A program made the position numbers and the translations under genes. DNA of 28,110 bases from a virus: IMG/VR virus record IMGVR_UViG_3300032116_010328, positions 1 to 28,110 of that record. One strand, given 5' to 3'. The notes under the pieces are model-generated. The model was not told the DNA's origin. It saw only the letters and a list, made by a program, of their open reading frames with translations, and ran no database searches. Shown in pieces: positions 7,373 through 15,392 of the stretch. How positions within the stretch are numbered: the stretch's first letter is position 1; each line of letters begins with the position of its first letter.

Positions 7373-7742
7373 CTCCTATCTTTTTGATTTTAGACCTGAC
7401 AATCTTGGGGTTATTCCTAATATCACTTTCCCATAGGCAGAGGAATTTATAACCCATTTTTTCAAATTGTTCTTTCCGTTTCATATCCCGTTTCCAGATT
7501 TCTTCTGCGGTTTTCTTTTTACCCCTATTAAAATACGAAGAAGTATATTGGTGGGGATTACAGTGCCAAAAGTCACCATAACATTCCACAATATACTTCT
7601 TGTCTATAAGGAAATCAACCGTGTAGCGGTCAATTGATACTTGTTGTTCAAACGGGACATTCAATGATTCTAATATTGTTGCAACCTTTGTTTCTATTGT
7701 ATTTAATGAGGAAACCTTCTTACCATTCTTACGCCGTGACAT
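7350..7742 (-). CDS. Vsr-like / PD-(D/E)XK endonuclease, possible free-standing homing endonuclease
   Basis: 130 residues with the layout of very-short-patch-repair (Vsr)-like nucleases. An N-terminal helix (NTIETKVATILESL) leads to VDFLIDKKYIVECYGDFWH, giving the Asp of the DFL strand, the Glu of VECYGD and the FWH triad expected at the active site. KTAEEIWKRDMKRKEQFEKM and GYKFLCLWESDI complete the core. Phage members of this fold include free-standing homing endonucleases of the I-Bth0305I (EDxHD) type. The position next to the polymerase gene is typical of such invaders, but a repair role is equally possible. The Shine-Dalgarno (GAGAG) is five or six bases from the ATG. The 3' end carries the next promoter. 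Confidence 0.8.
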   Translation of the reverse strand: MSRRKNGKKVSSLNTIETKVATILESLNVPFEQQVSIDRYTVDFLIDKKYIVECYGDFWHCNPHQYTSSYFNRGKKKTAEEIWKRDMKRKEQFEKMGYKFLCLWESDIRNNPKIVRSKIKKIGVDKLKEQ

Positions 7743-7785
7743 AAACTCTCATGCGACATTCTCGGTTAAGGGTTTCCTATAAATA

Positions 7786-8205
7786 TCAAGTTCCCGTCGA
7801 ACCAAACCCCCCTTCTCCACGGAAATCAGCAGATATTACTTCGTCCACTTCTTCAACCTTGAAATCTACGGTTGGAATCAGAACAAGTTGAGCAATCTTT
7901 TCACCTGGCGCAACGTGAATTAAACTATCCGTTCCGTTGTGGAGGGCTATACAAATTTCACCAATATACCCATTATCAATAACACCAGCCACAGTAAATA
8001 ATCCTTTCTTTGTAGCCACAGAGGAACGGTCCTTGATAAATCCACCATATCCTTCTGGAAATTGGATAGCGATTCCTGTCTTAACAACTTTCGTTTCACT
8101 TGGAAATATTGCTGCACTTTCGTTTGCATATAAATCGTATCCTAAATCCCCAAGATGTGCTTTGGTTGGCAATTGTGCTCTGTCCGTTAATCTTTTAACT
8201 CGCAT
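7786..8205 (-). CDS. dut: dUTP diphosphatase (dUTPase), trimeric type
   Basis: Hydrolyses dUTP to dUMP, keeping uracil out of phage DNA and feeding dTMP synthesis. All five motifs of the homotrimeric family are present: I GDLGYDLYA, II KDRSSVATK, III GVIDNGYIGEI (with the catalytic Asp), IV GEKIAQLVLIP and V RGEGGFGSTGT at the C-terminus, whose Phe stacks on the uracil. I choose the ATG at 8205, giving 139 residues starting MRVKRLTD. A TTG three codons upstream sits only 2 nt from the GGAG site, whereas the ATG is 11 nt away. The start overlaps the end of the upstream thioredoxin-like gene by 11 nt. It belongs to the nucleotide-metabolism unit with nrdJ. Confidence 0.96.
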   Translation of the reverse strand: MRVKRLTDRAQLPTKAHLGDLGYDLYANESAAIFPSETKVVKTGIAIQFPEGYGGFIKDRSSVATKKGLFTVAGVIDNGYIGEICIALHNGTDSLIHVAPGEKIAQLVLIPTVDFKVEEVDEVISADFRGEGGFGSTGT

Positions 8206-8584
8206 ATAAATCAAAGCTCCCCATTGTTTGTTCTATTCCTTCTATAACTTCCATAACCACTTTCTTCATAACATTAGGGTCACCATACCCAGAGGTAACC
8301 TCATGTAACTTTTCTCCCATATAATAGTATCGGAATGTTGGTACGCCGTTTGTTTTTAAGTTATTATCTTCAATAAATTGTTTATATTCCTTTTGCCATT
8401 GATGAAACGTGTAGAATTTTACATTTTTAATATTATATTCTTCGAAGTGTTTTTCTAGAAGTATATAATGTGGCATAGTGGCCTTACACGGACCACACGT
8501 TGCACCATAATGCATAACCACGTGTAATGGACCTTCTTTGTTAATCTGCTCAAAGAATATTTCTGGTGTCAACTCAATTATCAT
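8195..8584 (-). CDS. thioredoxin-like protein with CGPC active site
   Basis: 129-residue thioredoxin-fold protein. The redox site is CGPC within GATCGPCKATMPHY (about residues 27-40), and the cis-proline loop NGVPTFRYYY follows around 79-88. CGPC is the classical thioredoxin site. The region between is longer and more charged than in bacterial thioredoxin (QWQKEYKQFIEDNN), so it is a divergent member and might have its own partner. It lies between the second thioredoxin and dut, in the same direction, seven bases after the former. A role as reductant for the B12-dependent ribonucleotide reductase three genes upstream is the simplest reading. Confidence 0.88.
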   Translation of the reverse strand: MIIELTPEIFFEQINKEGPLHVVMHYGATCGPCKATMPHYILLEKHFEEYNIKNVKFYTFHQWQKEYKQFIEDNNLKTNGVPTFRYYYMGEKLHEVTSGYGDPNVMKKVVMEVIEGIEQTMGSFDLYAS

Positions 8585-8591
8585 AATAACC

Positions 8592-8897
8592 TCACTTGAT
8601 ACGATTCAACTTTTGCTCAATTTTTGTCTTATCGTTTTTTCCGTAAAGGAATTCCCGCGTCCGTCCATCCTTATAGAACATTAACATCGGAATCGCCTTA
8701 ATACGATTCTTCTCTTTCAGTTCTGGTTGTTCATCTACATTTACCTTATAGAATGGAACAGTGGATTCATTTGCCACTTCTTCCACCATAGGTAACATTT
8801 CGATGCAGGTTGGGCACCAAGGAGCCCAGAAATCTACCACGAACGGCTCCTTGGATGCCAACTTTTCTTCAAATTCTTGTAACGTGAGTTCCTGCAT
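8592..8897 (-). CDS. thioredoxin with CPTC active site
   Basis: 101 residues, close to standard thioredoxin length (about 105-110). It shows VVDFWAPWCPTCIEMLPM with the active site CPTC in place of CGPC, and the cis-proline loop KAIPMLMFYKDG. A proline directly after the first cysteine changes the redox potential compared with CGPC. Its ATG overlaps the TAA of nrdJ by one base (TAATG), a strong sign of coupled synthesis. It probably reduces the C-terminal cysteine pair of that reductase. Two thioredoxins with different active sites in a row suggest a division of labour. Confidence 0.92.
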   Translation of the reverse strand: MQELTLQEFEEKLASKEPFVVDFWAPWCPTCIEMLPMVEEVANESTVPFYKVNVDEQPELKEKNRIKAIPMLMFYKDGRTREFLYGKNDKTKIEQKLNRIK

Positions 8898-10747
8898 TAT
8901 TGCACCTCACATCCACCACCACCACAAGCAACTTCACCTGCGAGGTCGGTATTATCTTCGACTTCAACCACCTTGGTCAAATCAATCTTATGTAAGTGAC
9001 CGACCATTTCCTTGTATTGTTCTTCGGTGATATCTTCGAATGGAGCTTGCATATAACTGTGGTCACTATACGGCAGAACACTTAATGCGGTGAAGTTCTC
9101 ACGATTGTCCCACATCCATTCTCCAACACCAACCCATTCGTCTGGCTTGATGGTGACGGTGACGGATACGTTATTCTTGTTCTCACCCTTACGATGACCA
9201 GCCTTTACCCATTCCTTCCATACCTTACTGGTACGTCCAAGAAGGTCAAGTGCAGATTCTTGTCTGGTGATTGCACCCTTTGGTGCCTTTTGTGGAACAG
9301 AGATAACTGCTTGTTGCTTCGGCTTGAAAAATTCATCTTCCACGATTTCTGGATGATTGTCTGCAAGATATTGATAGATACCTTCGTTCTTACCTACACG
9401 GATACGACGAATGTAGAAATCATTATGCCAAGCGTGAATGCCAGAGGAAGTTCCTAATACTAGAGATGAGGTTCCTTCGGGCTTGACAGTGGTGGTTCTC
9501 GCAGCCTTGTTTGTCCCAATCATTTCCGCCACACGTGCATTCTCTTCCTTCACCACGTTGGCTGCTTCTTTCATATCTAAATTCAGGACGGTGCCCGAAG
9601 CGATACCCGTCATCGACACTCCGATGAGTGCTTCCTTTTCCGTTGTTCTCTTCCATATATCTCTCAAATAGTGAAAATTAGTATAGCTTGCTTGTAATGT
9701 TCCAATGAATGCTGCTGCCTTCGCACGTGCGTTGAAATCATCTTGGTCCTTGATGTCACCGGCATTAATCGTGGTGAGGTTACAGAACTGGAATGGACGG
9801 AGTGAGATTTCTGCACAAGGATTCAATCCCCAATTTGCATCATTTGTGAAGAAGAATCCAGGTTCACCAGAACCACTCATTTCAATCTTCTTCCAAAGTT
9901 CTAAGAATACTTCCTTTTCAATCTTGTGACGAACGATAACTGCAGAGTTATTGGAACGACCACGCTGTGGATTGGTTTCCCACCAGTTGCCGAACTTACA
10001 GGTCAACATATCATCGTCATCCAAATCAAACAATGAAATCATTGCGGAACGACGAATGCCACCAGAAAGAACTGCATCAGCGATGAAGCACAGAATATCG
10101 TGCACTTCGAGTGTGGTAAGTTGTTGACCATTTTGCTTACGGTCGAAAATCTTTTGGATGTTGTGAAGTGCATCCTTGAGTGGTTCTGGACCAGGTGCCT
10201 TACCACCAGAGGTGAGTAATAATGCACCCTTTGGACGAACATCTGAGAAATCATAAACTGGTAATGCCTTCCCCTTCATATATGCTTCTACGAGCATCTT
10301 GACCGCATCTGCCCAACCTTCAATACTGTCACCGACGAGATAACGGCGTGACTTGACTGGCTTGTTGATTGGTGGAAGTTGTTCAATATGATTCTTCTGT
10401 ACGGAATAACCCACACCCGTTCCAGAAAGAAGAAGGAACATCACTTCACTAAATGCGTCTGTGTGATTGATTGGAAGGAAACAGCAATTGTACAAACGTG
10501 CATTATTGATTTGAATTGGCTTCCCTGCGAATTGGAGTGACCGCATGGATGGAAGTATCTTCTTATCATACACAAATTCGTATGCTGCTTCAATTTCTTT
10601 TTCTAACTTTGGGAACTTCTCTAAATGCATTGCTTTATTTCTATCTACGAGTTCCTTCCACGTTTCACGGCGTTGCTTCTTTGGAAGATACTTCGCATAT
10701 TTCATAAACGTTGTAATTTCTGACAATATCTTTGACTCTAGTTGCAT
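8897..10747 (-). CDS. nrdJ: adenosylcobalamin-dependent (class II) ribonucleotide reductase
   Basis: Makes deoxynucleotides for phage replication, using coenzyme B12 to generate the thiyl radical. 616 residues, monomeric type, resembling the Lactobacillus leichmannii ribonucleoside-triphosphate reductase. NPCAEI (309-314) holds the radical cysteine (Cys311) and Glu313. Cys322 lies 11 residues later, the same spacing as Cys408-Cys419 of that enzyme. Its partner is Cys88 or Cys89 in YNCCFLP. The C-terminal tail CGGGGC (608-613) is the swinging redox pair that thioredoxin reduces. The phosphate-binding segment is in PEGTSSLVLGTSSG (423-436). No NrdB-type partner is present, consistent with class II. 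The two downstream genes encode thioredoxins. Shine-Dalgarno GGAG lies 8 nt before the ATG. Confidence 0.95.
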   Translation of the reverse strand: MQLESKILSEITTFMKYAKYLPKKQRRETWKELVDRNKAMHLEKFPKLEKEIEAAYEFVYDKKILPSMRSLQFAGKPIQINNARLYNCCFLPINHTDAFSEVMFLLLSGTGVGYSVQKNHIEQLPPINKPVKSRRYLVGDSIEGWADAVKMLVEAYMKGKALPVYDFSDVRPKGALLLTSGGKAPGPEPLKDALHNIQKIFDRKQNGQQLTTLEVHDILCFIADAVLSGGIRRSAMISLFDLDDDDMLTCKFGNWWETNPQRGRSNNSAVIVRHKIEKEVFLELWKKIEMSGSGEPGFFFTNDANWGLNPCAEISLRPFQFCNLTTINAGDIKDQDDFNARAKAAAFIGTLQASYTNFHYLRDIWKRTTEKEALIGVSMTGIASGTVLNLDMKEAANVVKEENARVAEMIGTNKAARTTTVKPEGTSSLVLGTSSGIHAWHNDFYIRRIRVGKNEGIYQYLADNHPEIVEDEFFKPKQQAVISVPQKAPKGAITRQESALDLLGRTSKVWKEWVKAGHRKGENKNNVSVTVTIKPDEWVGVGEWMWDNRENFTALSVLPYSDHSYMQAPFEDITEEQYKEMVGHLHKIDLTKVVEVEDNTDLAGEVACGGGGCEVQ

Positions 10748-10804
10748 ACTTCTTACTCCAAAATCGTTAGGGGTTTGGGGTTAAATAAATACTACTGTGT
10801 TACG

Positions 10805-10838
10805 TGAAAAAATCGGTGATTACCCAACGATATTTTTT
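10805..10838 (-). terminator. probable terminator between helicase and ribonucleotide reductase genes
   Basis: Right after the helicase stop, ATCGTTG and CACCGAT (10812-10831) form a 7-bp stem with one mismatch, followed on the minus strand by six T (10806-10811). On the plus strand the other side also ends in a T-run, so the element could act in both directions, though no plus-strand gene is nearby. The stem is short; efficiency is uncertain. Confidence 0.5.
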
Positions 10839-12219
10839 AATCCAAATCCATCTCTAATAGTTTCTTTGCGAGGTTTTGTTTCGTAACCGTTTCACCATTT
10901 TCCATCTGCTTCTTCAACATAATCCCCTTTGCGGAGGATTCGTCGTAAATCTCTATCTTACCTACACTTGCGTCAATAATCATCGGGAACGTTTGACCAT
11001 CTCCACCAAATCGGTTCTTGATGATATGAGCGCGACCCGTCTTATGAACCTTGTCCTCTAGTTTCCGAGAGATTGAGAGTACCAAGTCGGCTGTCATAAT
11101 CTTGGAATACGATTCTGCAATCTTGTCCGCCTGAATCACTTCGTCTTGTAACGCACTTCTCTGAGTCTGTGAAGCCGTCCAAATCGGAACCTGCAATTCA
11201 CCAGCCAATCCACGAAGTTCTTCATAAACTGCACCCAACTCTTGATATCGTGCATCGGTTCTGGCGTTCGCACTCATCAAATCTGCATAATCAACGATGA
11301 TGAGGTCTGGCTTGAATCCCAACGATGCCATCTGTTGAACGTGAGCCTGAATCGTATGAGATGTAATAGTACGAGCGGGATAATACTTAATGATAATTTC
11401 ACCCTTAATCGTTTCCACCAAATCCTTAATCAATTCAGGATTCTCTGGAATCTTTCCAGGCTCAATACCAGTATAAATCGTATCGTACCGAAGTCCCACA
11501 TAATTTTCATTCAATTCCAAGGTATAATGAACAACCTTTTTACCTTGCCTCAATGCATTCGCACCAATTGTTGCGAGTGCCCAACTCTTACCGACACCAG
11601 ACGGAGCGATAACGACTCCAAGTTCACCACCAGCCAATCCACCACCGATAAGGGAATCAAGAGCATCCCATCCAGTCGGAATCGTATCACGGGCGTCCTT
11701 CAATAATCGTTTCTCGAAATCCTTTTTCCAATCGTGACCAACAGTCTTGGGTTGACCACTCCGAAGAGCATTATCAACAAGAACTTTGATTTCACCATAT
11801 TGACCAATCTGCAGAAGGTCCACCGACTTAATGATGGCAGACTTTAAGGTTTGATTCTTAGCGAAATCAAGGAAACTATCTTGAACATAATCCAAATCGT
11901 TATCGTTCATCTTTTGGAAGATACTACGAAGCGATTCCACGATACCAGTACGTAACGTATCGTCCTTGACATCCTTGTTCATCTCCACCTTGAATACTTC
12001 CAACGTAGGTAATGTCTTATACTCGTCAAAATATTCTAACGTAGTCGCAACAATCCACTGATTCGCATCCAACTCAAAGAAGTTTGGATTGATAACGTCA
12101 TAGGATTGAGCAAGGAAATCAGGAGAGTTCAACATAGCCGCCACAGCTTTCGCTTGGAAACTAGGTCCGAATTTTGCCAACGTATCTACATTCTTGTCGT
12201 AATTCTTATGGTCTACCAT
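10837..12219 (-). CDS. dnaB: replicative DNA helicase, DnaB/T4 gp41-like
   Basis: Hexameric helicase that unwinds DNA ahead of the fork, 460 residues. An N-terminal helical domain (1-170) is followed by a RecA-like motor: Walker A IAPSGVGKSW (around 204-213), HYTLELNENY (H1a-like with the conserved Glu), Walker B DLIIVDYADLM, the sensor segment PIWTASQTQRSA, and the arginine finger region KNRFGGDGQ near residue 400. This matches the DnaB family. The gene starts inside the last 14 bases of the exonuclease gene and is followed by a probable terminator. No primase was found in the window. A possible promoter lies upstream inside the exonuclease gene. Confidence 0.95.
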   Translation of the reverse strand: MVDHKNYDKNVDTLAKFGPSFQAKAVAAMLNSPDFLAQSYDVINPNFFELDANQWIVATTLEYFDEYKTLPTLEVFKVEMNKDVKDDTLRTGIVESLRSIFQKMNDNDLDYVQDSFLDFAKNQTLKSAIIKSVDLLQIGQYGEIKVLVDNALRSGQPKTVGHDWKKDFEKRLLKDARDTIPTGWDALDSLIGGGLAGGELGVVIAPSGVGKSWALATIGANALRQGKKVVHYTLELNENYVGLRYDTIYTGIEPGKIPENPELIKDLVETIKGEIIIKYYPARTITSHTIQAHVQQMASLGFKPDLIIVDYADLMSANARTDARYQELGAVYEELRGLAGELQVPIWTASQTQRSALQDEVIQADKIAESYSKIMTADLVLSISRKLEDKVHKTGRAHIIKNRFGGDGQTFPMIIDASVGKIEIYDESSAKGIMLKKQMENGETVTKQNLAKKLLEMDLD

Positions 12220-13246
12220 GATATCTCGCTAAAGGCGTAAAAGTAAATGTTATCCATTCATCATAATTCTGAATACTACTAATAATATTAGTACGAAACA
12301 TCAGTCTTGTCAAGTCCGACTTCCGAATTGGAGGGCATCCTTCTTCGTATTTATGTAATATTTTCATCTTTGCATCAATATTAATATCCACATCGTGCAA
12401 ATTCATTAATTGCAAATTTCTATTTACTATACTGGTATTATCCAGTATATTTTCTACCAGCTTTGGCTTCTTTTTAATATCAGCATATTTCTGTTCAATT
12501 AAATCCAAATTGACCTCAATATTTGGGTCAGCCAATTCTGGAATATACTTTAATACAGTTTTCTCACCAGCACCCTTGATTCCATCAATATTGTCACTCT
12601 TGTCACCAAGTAATGAACGATAGAATACAAAGTTGGATGGGTGAACACCATATGTTTCCATTACAATATCTATATCAAATGTTTTCTTCTTGACTGGATT
12701 GTATAGCTTAACGCTATCACTTACCATCTGTAAGAAATCTTTATCCGTAGAATAAATGATACTGGTACCACCATTCTTGGTGACCAACTCTGAGAAGTAT
12801 GCGATAGTATCGTCTGCTTCGATATTGTCCAACGCAAGAATAGAAACTGGTAAACATTCCACCATTTCTACAAGTGACACCAACTGCCACTTCATATTCT
12901 CCCGTTCTTGTTCATCCGTAGTCATATCATAGGAACGATTCAGACGAGTCGGTGGTTTCCGATTTGCCTTATATTCTTTATAAATCTTCCGTCTACGTTG
13001 TGACCCACCCTTTCCATCAAATACGAGTACGACTCTGGTAGGTTTGAAACTACGAATAGCAAACCCCAAAGATTTCATAAATCCAGCCATTCCCCCAATA
13101 TGATTACCATCTTCATCTAATGTGGGAATAGCGGCATAACTCCGCATAAATGTGTTGAGTGCGTCAACAATAAGGACACGGGAATTATACCCAATGTCCT
13201 TATTGTCAAACTGCATACTATCAAACACCTTCAATAAATCAGTCAT
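12206..13246 (-). CDS. 5'-3' exonuclease, RNase H/FEN-like (T4 rnh-like)
   Basis: Removes RNA primers and flaps on the lagging strand. 346 residues with the FEN-family metal sites: VDALNTFMR (27-35), FDGKGGSQRRRKIYKEYKAN with the basic helical arch, EADDTIAYF, STDKDFLQM, and the helix-three-turn-helix LGDKSDNIDGIKGAGEKT. The ATG at 13246 overlaps the end of recA by 8 bases (AAATGACTGA), so synthesis is probably coupled. The C-terminal third (after about 260) is not characteristic. Its last codons overlap the helicase gene and contain a possible internal promoter. Confidence 0.93.
   Translation of the reverse strand: MTDLLKVFDSMQFDNKDIGYNSRVLIVDALNTFMRSYAAIPTLDEDGNHIGGMAGFMKSLGFAIRSFKPTRVVLVFDGKGGSQRRRKIYKEYKANRKPPTRLNRSYDMTTDEQERENMKWQLVSLVEMVECLPVSILALDNIEADDTIAYFSELVTKNGGTSIIYSTDKDFLQMVSDSVKLYNPVKKKTFDIDIVMETYGVHPSNFVFYRSLLGDKSDNIDGIKGAGEKTVLKYIPELADPNIEVNLDLIEQKYADIKKKPKLVENILDNTSIVNRNLQLMNLHDVDINIDAKMKILHKYEEGCPPIRKSDLTRLMFRTNIISSIQNYDEWITFTFTPLARYHGRP
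12285..12313 (-). promoter_or_regulatory. possible internal promoter before the helicase gene
   Basis: TTGACA (12308-12313), 17-nt spacer, TAATAT (12285-12290) on the minus strand, inside the exonuclease coding sequence (codons for LTRLMFRTNI). The -10 matches consensus in only four positions. It lies in an inverted repeat with 7-bp arms (12278-12292). Spacing equals that of the other promoters; location within a gene makes chance possible. Confidence 0.35.
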
Positions 13247-14423
13247 TTAGTAGTTGCTTTTTGGATGGTGATACTTCGTCCTCATCCTCTGCAGCTTCCT
13301 TGTTAACCGCAGATGGGTCGAAGTCCTTCTCATACTTCATAATAAGTGCTTCACAAATCTTGTCATACAACGTACTCTTACGTTCTTGGTCGGCTTCGAG
13401 GAAGGCTGGAAATTCCTTTGATTGGAACTTCTCGTCCTCATAGGAATACCATGCACCAGATTGCTTGACGATGCCGTTCTCCTTCAACACATCCAACCAA
13501 CTGCTGTAGTCATCAATACCACGATTGAAGTAAATGTTGAATTCAGCTTCACGATACGGCGGACCCAAACGATTCTTGGTGATAACCGCCTTCGTGGTGA
13601 TACCAATAATATTTCCAGCCGAATCCTTCAACTTACCGACTTGTGACAGACGGATACGAGTTGAAGCGTGGAATCCGATTGCCTTACCACCAGACGTAGT
13701 GTATGGGTCAGAGAACGCAGGAGCGTTCATCTTCAAACGGAGTTGGTTCGTAAATACAAGTGCAATCTTCTCACGACCAAGAAGGTTCGTAATCTTTCTC
13801 ATTGCCTTACTGATAATGATGGACTTCGCAGTTGCGTAACCATCCTTATTGAAGTCTGCTGCCATTTCTGTCTTAGTAGAAGCGGCGGCAACGGAGTCAA
13901 CCACAATCGTGACCAACTTATCCTTCTTCCCAGAGGCACGAACCTTCTCAATTATGTTGACAATAGAATCGAAAATATCTTCAACGGTATCGTGTTGGAC
14001 ATATACGAGCTTCTTCATATCCACACCAACTGCGGAGAAGAACTCATCGTTCACTGCATTTTCGGTATCAATCAGAACCGCAACACCACCACGCTTCTGT
14101 GTGGTTGCGATAAGTGACGCACCGACGAGTGACTTACCAGATGCTTCCAATCCAGTCAACTCAGTAATACGACCAGCGGCGATTCCACCATACGGACGAT
14201 TACTGATTGCGATATCCAACATTGTATTTCCCGTCGAAATAAAATCTGTCAAATCAGTCGGGGTTTCCTCTTGACCATCCAAGAAATAAGCGACTTGCCC
14301 ATCCTTGTATAACTTGTTCAAGCTATCTGCGATAACTTGTGCCAGTTCATCGCGGTCTGCCGATGGGACTGGCTTCTTTTTTGCTTTTACATCTTCTGCG
14401 ATAGCAGCTTTCTTTGGTGGCAT
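13239..14423 (-). CDS. recA: RecA/UvsX-like recombinase
   Basis: Forms filaments on single-stranded DNA for strand exchange and recombination-dependent replication. Features: Walker A ELTGLEASGKSL (the G-x-x-x-x-G-K-S loop), VAVLIDTENAVN (with the catalytic Glu), Walker B LVTIVVDSVAAAS, loop L1 region TEMAADFN, and LVFTNQLRLKM leading into loop L2 with TTSGGKAIGFHAS. The C-terminus is acidic (EAAEDEDEVS) as in RecA. I start at ATG 14423 (394 residues, MPPKKAAIAED), because AAGG lies 8 nt upstream; a longer frame from a TTG at 14444 has no such site. Transcription probably comes partly through the hairpin after ssb. The stop overlaps the exonuclease ATG. Confidence 0.95.
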   Translation of the reverse strand: MPPKKAAIAEDVKAKKKPVPSADRDELAQVIADSLNKLYKDGQVAYFLDGQEETPTDLTDFISTGNTMLDIAISNRPYGGIAAGRITELTGLEASGKSLVGASLIATTQKRGGVAVLIDTENAVNDEFFSAVGVDMKKLVYVQHDTVEDIFDSIVNIIEKVRASGKKDKLVTIVVDSVAAASTKTEMAADFNKDGYATAKSIIISKAMRKITNLLGREKIALVFTNQLRLKMNAPAFSDPYTTSGGKAIGFHASTRIRLSQVGKLKDSAGNIIGITTKAVITKNRLGPPYREAEFNIYFNRGIDDYSSWLDVLKENGIVKQSGAWYSYEDEKFQSKEFPAFLEADQERKSTLYDKICEALIMKYEKDFDPSAVNKEAAEDEDEVSPSKKQLLND

Positions 14424-14440
14424 AATATGTACCTTATGTA

Positions 14441-14492
14441 ACAAAACACGCAGGCGCTAGGTAGTTCTGAGGCTACCTAGCACACAGCGTGT
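14441..14492 (-). terminator. strong hairpin between ssb and recA (terminator or attenuator)
   Basis: Inner 9-bp perfect stem GCTAGGTAG/CTACCTAGC with an 8-nt loop, extended after an internal loop by a second stem ACACGC/GCGTGT, then TTTTGTT on the minus strand. It lies 11 nt after the ssb stop and about 20 nt before the recA start. A partial terminator here would give more SSB than RecA from one promoter. Confidence 0.7.
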
Positions 14493-14502
14493 CTTTGGTT
14501 AA

Positions 14503-15291
14503 TTAATCGTTGAACAACTCGTCAAACGCATCAACAGCGTTCTTGACGTTCTCCTTCGGAGCTGCGGCGGTAGCGGTCACCGCCTTAGGTTCCTCAGCCT
14601 CACGGGCTGGAGTGATGACTGAATTATCGGGGTCGAGATACTTTTCAAGTACGACCTTCAGCTCATTGTAGGTTGGCTCAGAATAAAGCTCCTTGATATC
14701 CGGCTGTTCCGTCATCCACAACTTCATTTGAGCTGGGTCAGACGAAAGCGGAGTCTGAGCTGGCTTGACCTTCACCGAAGTCTTGGCGAAGTTGGTATCG
14801 CTCTTTTCCTTCGGAATATACTCAACTACGATGTCACGACCAGTCTTGGCATCGGTGATATCACCGTAGTCAGGGTCAGAGATGTACGAAAGAAGCTCTT
14901 GATAGACCGTCTTACCGAACGAATAGAAACGAACGCCCTTGTCCTCTTCACCACGAACGATGACAGGGATATAGGTACGGAGCTTCGGCATGAACGGACG
15001 AGCCTCGGCATAACGCTCCTTCGGGTCACGGGTCTGGTCTGACTTCAGTGCGTCAGCAAACTCCGCAATCGGGTCACGGTTGCCATATGAAAGTGGTGAG
15101 AGATGGGTCTTATTGCCCAAATAGTGGAAGTAGAGTTCGATAAAGGGATTCTCGGGGTTGTCCTTCCACGGAACGATACGGATGACTGTCTTTCCTTCCT
15201 TCGGCTTCCAGATAGCGGTATCGCGGTCCCCACCGCCAACTCGCTTGAAACTGTTAAGCTTACTCTTTAGTGCATTGATGTCTAGCGCCAT
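14503..15291 (-). CDS. single-stranded DNA-binding protein, T4 gp32-like
   Basis: 262 residues. The N-terminus MALDINALKSKLNSFKR carries the basic segment for cooperative self-binding, the core (VIRIVPWKDNPENPFIELYFHYLG, then LSPLSYGNRDPIAEFADAL) follows the gp32 OB-fold pattern, and the end is an acidic protein-interaction tail (DAFDELFND) as in T4 gp32. There is no cysteine in the whole protein, so the zinc ribbon of T4 gp32 is absent. It has its own promoter (15353-15381), a leader of about 55 nt and a Shine-Dalgarno AGG site about nine bases from the ATG, and is followed by a hairpin. This fits high-level expression. Confidence 0.88.
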   Translation of the reverse strand: MALDINALKSKLNSFKRVGGGDRDTAIWKPKEGKTVIRIVPWKDNPENPFIELYFHYLGNKTHLSPLSYGNRDPIAEFADALKSDQTRDPKERYAEARPFMPKLRTYIPVIVRGEEDKGVRFYSFGKTVYQELLSYISDPDYGDITDAKTGRDIVVEYIPKEKSDTNFAKTSVKVKPAQTPLSSDPAQMKLWMTEQPDIKELYSEPTYNELKVVLEKYLDPDNSVITPAREAEEPKAVTATAAAPKENVKNAVDAFDELFND

Positions 15292-15352
15292 ACTGTTTAC
15301 CTCGTTTAAAATGTTTAAGGGTGTTTATTGTGATATACCCCAAGTAGGAAGA

Positions 15353-15381
15353 AGTATACCACGCTTTGTTTAGTTTGTCAA
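15353..15381 (-). promoter_or_regulatory. sigma70-type promoter for ssb
   Basis: TTGACA (15376-15381), 17-nt spacer, TATACT (15353-15358) on the minus strand, in the 101-base gap after the hypothetical gene. Predicted start near 15346. The leader to the ssb ATG is about 55 nt, the longest for the promoters of this window. Confidence 0.75.
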
Positions 15382-15392
15382 GTCCCTACTTA

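Noticed and set aside
7778-7789. TATAAATA-like T4 late promoter on the plus strand, also at 25563-25574
   Set aside because: Points away from all genes. The shared bases follow stop codons and are AT-rich, so chance is enough.
10770-10780. GGGGTTTGGGG, possible quadruplex or telomere-like repeat
   Set aside because: Only two G-runs, no further copies nearby; not enough for an intramolecular structure.
11242-11706. 154-codon plus-strand frame inside the helicase
   Set aside because: Shadow frame over helicase motifs; no start signals.
13668-14117. 149-codon plus-strand frame inside recA
   Set aside because: Antisense to a conserved gene, no recognisable domain, no start signals.
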